This document shows positions 21,604 through 25,127 of a stretch of DNA of 25,127 bases, piece by piece. Source of the stretch: Cruorifilaria tuberocauda. Lineage: Eukaryota; Nematoda; Chromadorea; Rhabditida; Onchocercidae. The stretch is from positions 1 through 25,127 of the forward strand of contig JABVXU010000708.1 in the NCBI GenBank assembly GCA_013365365.1, written 5' to 3'. The notes beneath the pieces are model-generated. The model made no database searches, was not told the origin of the DNA, and saw nothing but the letters and a program-made list of their open reading frames with translations. The translations under genes and the position numbers were made by a program. Within the stretch, counting starts at the first letter, position 1, and each line of letters opens with the position of its first letter.

Positions 21604-23390
21604 GAATTCAATATTCAAATAGGAAAATTTGAATAAAAAATTAAAAAATTTCGAAATAAACACAATTCTAAATGATAGAAAATGTGAAGAAGCAGAAGAA
21701 TGTTAAATAAAAAAATGATAATTAAATTAGAATTACAAAAAGGCAAATTTTAATTGGGAAAAAAAGTCGTTAATAGAAATTAATGACAATTTATTGTTAA
21801 ATTTTATTCAACAATTCGTTTAAATAACAAATTAATTCAAAATAGAATAATAGTTTGATTTGCTATTTCAATGGTAATTTTCAATTTTTCACTCTTTTTT
21901 TTTTCATGAAAATCATTATATTCAAATGAATCCTGTTTGATTGAAATTGTTGTAAATTCCACTCTTTCAATTTTTTTTCCCATCTCAAATACCTTTACAA
22001 AAGAAAAAAAAAAGATTCTTTTAACTGAATGATTACAAATTATAAGAAATGGTATTTTCTTTTTTCACAGGTATCTTGAAATTTTTTCCTTTCTTTGCAA
22101 CATTCCTAATGAAATTGTTTAAAATCTTTTTTGAATTTTTCCGGTTTTTTTTTTCCCAATAAAATTAATTACTAAATTTTTTCTCTTCCCTTTATTGTTG
22201 CTATTTGAATGATGAGATATTTCGAAATTCTAACTGAATGATAATGATAATGATAACTGATAAGCGGAAAAATAACAATGATAAAATTTACATTAATACT
22301 AATTTAAGTATTTAAAGAAGCAGGTTTGACTCCTTCATCGTGTACTTATCACTCGATAGCCTAATCTTCATCTCTCGGATACTTTATCGTTTTCTGATTA
22401 GCTTTTTAATTTCATCAGGAATACAGTTTTGTTTTTTGAACCGATCATAGTTTAAATTTAAATTCAATAGATTTGTGATATAAATAAATCCAGAAGAGAG
22501 TAAGTGTTAATGAGACCACCCACAGATTATTACACATGATAATGACCTATCGAGAATCTGACCGAGAGTGGAATCATGAGGAAATGAAAGAACGAATTAC
22601 ACAACTCATGAATTACTTTCCTCTCTCTTTTAGCTAATCTAGAAAATAAACTTGATAGTGATAATAATGAGCAATCGATAATTATGGAGATAGCTTATCA
22701 TTTAGAAATCTTATTGAATAGATTTAAAGTTAAATTTGAAATTACCTTTCATCCAATTCTTTATAACATTTGTGGATAAGTTATGATGTAAAGATTATGA
22801 ATGATGTTAATTCTATTATAAAAAATTAACCTTTAAGATCAAATACTATTATCGATTAGATCAATTATAAAAGTTAATTTTTCCATTTTAGGGATTAATT
22901 TATTTGACAAATATGAATGATTTAATCTTTTTAATAGTAAATTAGAATGAAAAAAAAGGAAATTTTAAAAATGAGAAAAGTGAATTAACTTGTTCGATTT
23001 GAAAAATTTTTCATTTTTCAATAATAACTTCTTCTCACATTTTTCAACTTATTTGATCATATTTAATCACTTTGATCACATGATGAGAGATTGAAATCAG
23101 AACGATTCACTCGTTTTTTTTCTTTCTAAAAATTTTATTCTTAATCCGATTGACATAAAAAGATTAAAATCAAAATTTTCAACATTTTAAAATTGAAATC
23201 GTTATCTTCCGACGGATCATTTTTCACTAAATCCACCAAAATCCGGAATCTTTACTTTTAAAATTTCAAACAAATTTAATAATTTGTCATATTTTCAAAT
23301 TCATTTTTAATTCCTACGATTAATAATAACTATGATTAACAATTTTCATTTGATTTATGCGATTTAGTTTTAATACTTCAATTAAAAAAA

Positions 23391-23408
23391 AACTTTAAGC
23401 TTAAAGTT
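23391..23408. repeat. Perfect 18-bp palindrome
   Basis: AACTTTAAGCTTAAAGTT is identical to its own reverse complement over all 18 bases. It could be a dimeric protein-binding site or chance at this base composition. No adjacent gene is known. Confidence 0.7.
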
Positions 23409-23934
23409 ATAGTACTAAAGCTTATTTTTCATAAAAGTAAGAATAAAATGACATGAAGCCATTATAGTATCAATTCAAAACTATTTACATCATTACCTTT
23501 GTTTTCTGCAACTTATAACTTTTATAGTTTCAATTAATTACTTAACTAAGAATTTCGATTAGGTATCGATTAGGTAATTTGTTATTGCTATAAAGTTTTC
23601 TCATCATATCAAAAAAATTTCGAATTTTTTCTTAATTCGTTGATTACCGCAAGTGTTTATTTGTTTTGAAATTGATGGATAATTTCAAAATTAAAAATAC
23701 AAATAATATAATCTCAGTTGCTAACATTCTTCATTTACATCAATTAAAGTTGAATTTCTTCAATTTTTTTAACACAAAAAGATTATCTGCAAGAGTTAAT
23801 GAATTAATTAATTAGTCCCATTGTTCAATAAATATTAATAATTTTAATTAAAGCAAAGTTTTTCTTTCCATGATATCAATTTACTATAATTTTTGAATTA
23901 AATACGCTTGTCGAATGAAATTTACAATTATTAC

Positions 23935-24110
23935 AATGGGAAGATAGAGAGATGGAAAGACGAAAGATTGAAACGGATCAAGCAGGTCATTCGATGAATA
24001 CTTCATTGGGTCATCGCTAGCACTGCAATGATTGAGCAGGTCAATCACCGATCTCATCACTTCTCGAGATGTCACGAATCGGTCGAAAAATAGCACGTGT
24101 TTTATAATAC
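23935..24110 (-). CDS. Candidate internal exon of an unidentified gene
   Basis: Read on the minus strand, a TTACAG acceptor (24116-24111) is followed by an open stretch of two bases plus 58 codons, ending at a GTAATA donor (from 23934). Base composition is markedly richer in G+C than the surroundings, as for the exons of the two complete genes. The translation includes IIKHVLFFDRFVTSREV, then MRSVIDLLNHC, a polar stretch SASDDPMKYSSNDLLDP and the hydrophobic VFPSLYLPI. I do not recognise the family. The early FxRFxTxxE pattern with following helices loosely recalls the RasGEF N-terminal motif, but the match is too weak to name it. The antisense plus-strand frames contain stops. The gene would run right to left, opposite to the signal-peptide exon. 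Confidence 0.4.
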
Positions 24111-24161
24111 CTGTAATCTAATCGATCGCAATTAAATAAATACTAATAATAATGATTAACA

Positions 24162-24189
24162 TTGATAATAATAATAATAATAATAATAA
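24162..24189. repeat. (AAT)n microsatellite
   Basis: About nine ATA/AAT trinucleotides in a row, close to the 5' side of the candidate minus-strand exon. A shorter run of the same kind is at about 4040-4060. Confidence 0.9.
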
Positions 24190-24340
24190 CGAAGAATAAT
24201 GGTACGTTGGCGTGAAAAAGAAAAGGAATCGAAAGATCGTATCATTTCCTGTTCTATTTTTTTTCAGATCTAGATCAGAAATTTACATTTTACAACAATT
24301 CAATCGTTTAACAAATGTGAAAGTGAAAGTGATAATTGAT

Positions 24341-24546
24341 AAGAAGACGATAACATAACTATGATAATATGAATACAATTACGATAAATAGTAATACAGT
24401 AATTGTAATAAATAATGATACTTTTATTATGATTAAGTTCAAAATAAACCTTGATTGCCAAGAAGATAACATAACTATGATACTATAAATATAATGATGA
24501 TAAATGATATAATGATATTTTTTTATTACGATTAAGTTCAAAATAG
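24341..24546 (+). repeat. Tandem duplication with GATAACATAACTATGATA units
   Basis: Copies begin AAGAAGACGATAACATAACT at 24341 and AAGAAGATAACATAACT at 24460. Both end with ATTAAGTTCAAAATA (near 24446 and 24545). The second copy is shorter. This is a local duplication without coding potential; the 60-codon minus-strand frame over it is AT-driven. Confidence 0.8.
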
Positions 24547-24873
24547 AGCTTATAAATAAATCTGGATATTTAAATTTTCAATGTTAAGTATTATCTAACC
24601 AAACAAAGTTGTAACTAAATGGATTTGTTTTTTTTTCTTATAATTTATTACCTGTTTATTAGTTTCAACAGGTAGCACAAATAATTAATTAACCTTTGTT
24701 CTTTACCATTTTTATTACCTTACTTCATTTCCACTTTAACTCTTTAGTATAATCTTTGTAGAATCATATATTTTTATTAGTTTCAGCAGGTAAATTTTTT
24801 AAGGTTTCATTTTGTTCATTTTCAATGATTATTTTTAATTTTGCCAAAAAATTCTCTACAGAGAATAATCGAA

Positions 24874-25127
24874 ATACTCTATGAGTTTAAAGTTAATTGG
24901 AAATTAAATTGATTCAATTACAAATAAAAAGTAAAATTAATTATCACTAATTAATTAATAACTGATTAACAAATTAATTCTTACGGATCATTATCGATAC
25001 AAACGTCAATTTGATACCTCATACTCTATGAGTTTAAAGTTAATTGGAAATTAAATTGATTCAATTACAAATAGAAAGTAAAATTAATTATCACTAATTA
25101 ATAACTGATTAACAAATTAATTCTTAC
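24874..25127 (+). repeat. 147-bp-period tandem repeat running off the window
   Basis: The segment 24874-24984 (starting ATACTCTATGAGTTTAAAGT) recurs at 25021-25127, with a single A/G difference and a 4-base deletion in an ATTA run. A 36-base spacer (24985-25020) separates them, giving a period of 147 bp. The window ends at exactly the point where copy 1 ends, so further copies may follow outside. Confidence 0.9.

Larger units (their letters stand above)
20998..25127. other. Probable long intron or intergenic sequence at the right edge
   Basis: No confident plus-strand exon follows the signal-peptide exon. Two G+C-richer islands stand out: 22318-22400 and 22488-22637 (the latter open for 49 codons on the plus strand from 22488, but also largely open on the minus strand, so the strand cannot be decided). 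A possible minus-strand exon lies at 23935-24110. The rest is AT-rich and repeat-laden, including an AAT microsatellite at 24162-24189. Confidence 0.5.

Noticed and set aside
22070..22155. Possible second exon for the signal-peptide gene after TTCACAG
   Set aside because: Phase fits, but the translation is almost all Phe/Leu/Lys from T-rich DNA and reaches a stop without a good donor.
24268..24320. Possible exon after TTTTTTTTCAG with phase-1 reading
   Set aside because: Open for only about 13 codons before a TAA, with a poor donor and no recognisable content.

Overview
The window is about three quarters A+T and reads as nuclear DNA of a nematode. Split genes have short-to-medium introns with GTAAGT-like donors and TTTYAG-like acceptors, and consensus acceptors lie just upstream of both complete start codons, as expected for spliced-leader addition. 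The A/T level, intron sizes and abundant simple repeats would fit a spirurid or filarial worm. That lineage is an inference, because no species marker is present.

Layout. Positions 1-7040 hold no gene I can support. They carry a ~160-200 bp tandem repeat (891-1338), a CT microsatellite, a dispersed 60-bp repeat pair and a GTAATCAG minisatellite with a ~90-bp higher-order period (5330-5660). Positions 7102-10762 (+) encode a complete nine-exon core 1 beta-1,3-galactosyltransferase (C1GALT1, 418 aa). After a 2-kb gap with a 33-bp triplication and an AT palindrome, positions 12765-16386 (+) encode a complete eight-exon sedoheptulokinase-type FGGY sugar kinase (SHPK, 452 aa). Its intron 6 is best read as a GC-AG intron, and its intron 7 carries a 64-bp degenerate copy of exon 2. 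A 265-bp pentanucleotide satellite starts 59 bp after the stop codon.

Positions 16387-20897 are gene-poor. They hold a foldback (MITE-like) element (17297-17636), a duplicated block whose two copies keep a 14-bp palindrome through a compensatory pair of changes (18361-18559), and a 12-bp-stem hairpin (19239-19272). At 20898-20997 (+) a first coding exon encodes a signal peptide or signal anchor. It ends in a GTAAGT donor, and its promoter side carries a purine tract with a G-quadruplex motif. Its later exons were not found. A G+C-richer open stretch on the minus strand (23935-24110) looks like an internal exon of an unidentified gene. The right edge (24874-25127) lies inside a 147-bp-period tandem repeat that runs off the window.

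The two complete genes share a strand but do not form an obvious pathway: one acts in Golgi mucin-type O-glycosylation, the other in cytosolic heptose/pentose-phosphate metabolism. I see no defence system, prophage or CRISPR. The least expected signals are the structural ones: the GC-AG intron, the exon-fragment duplication, the compensated palindromes, the G4 promoter tract and the pentamer grammar of the satellite.
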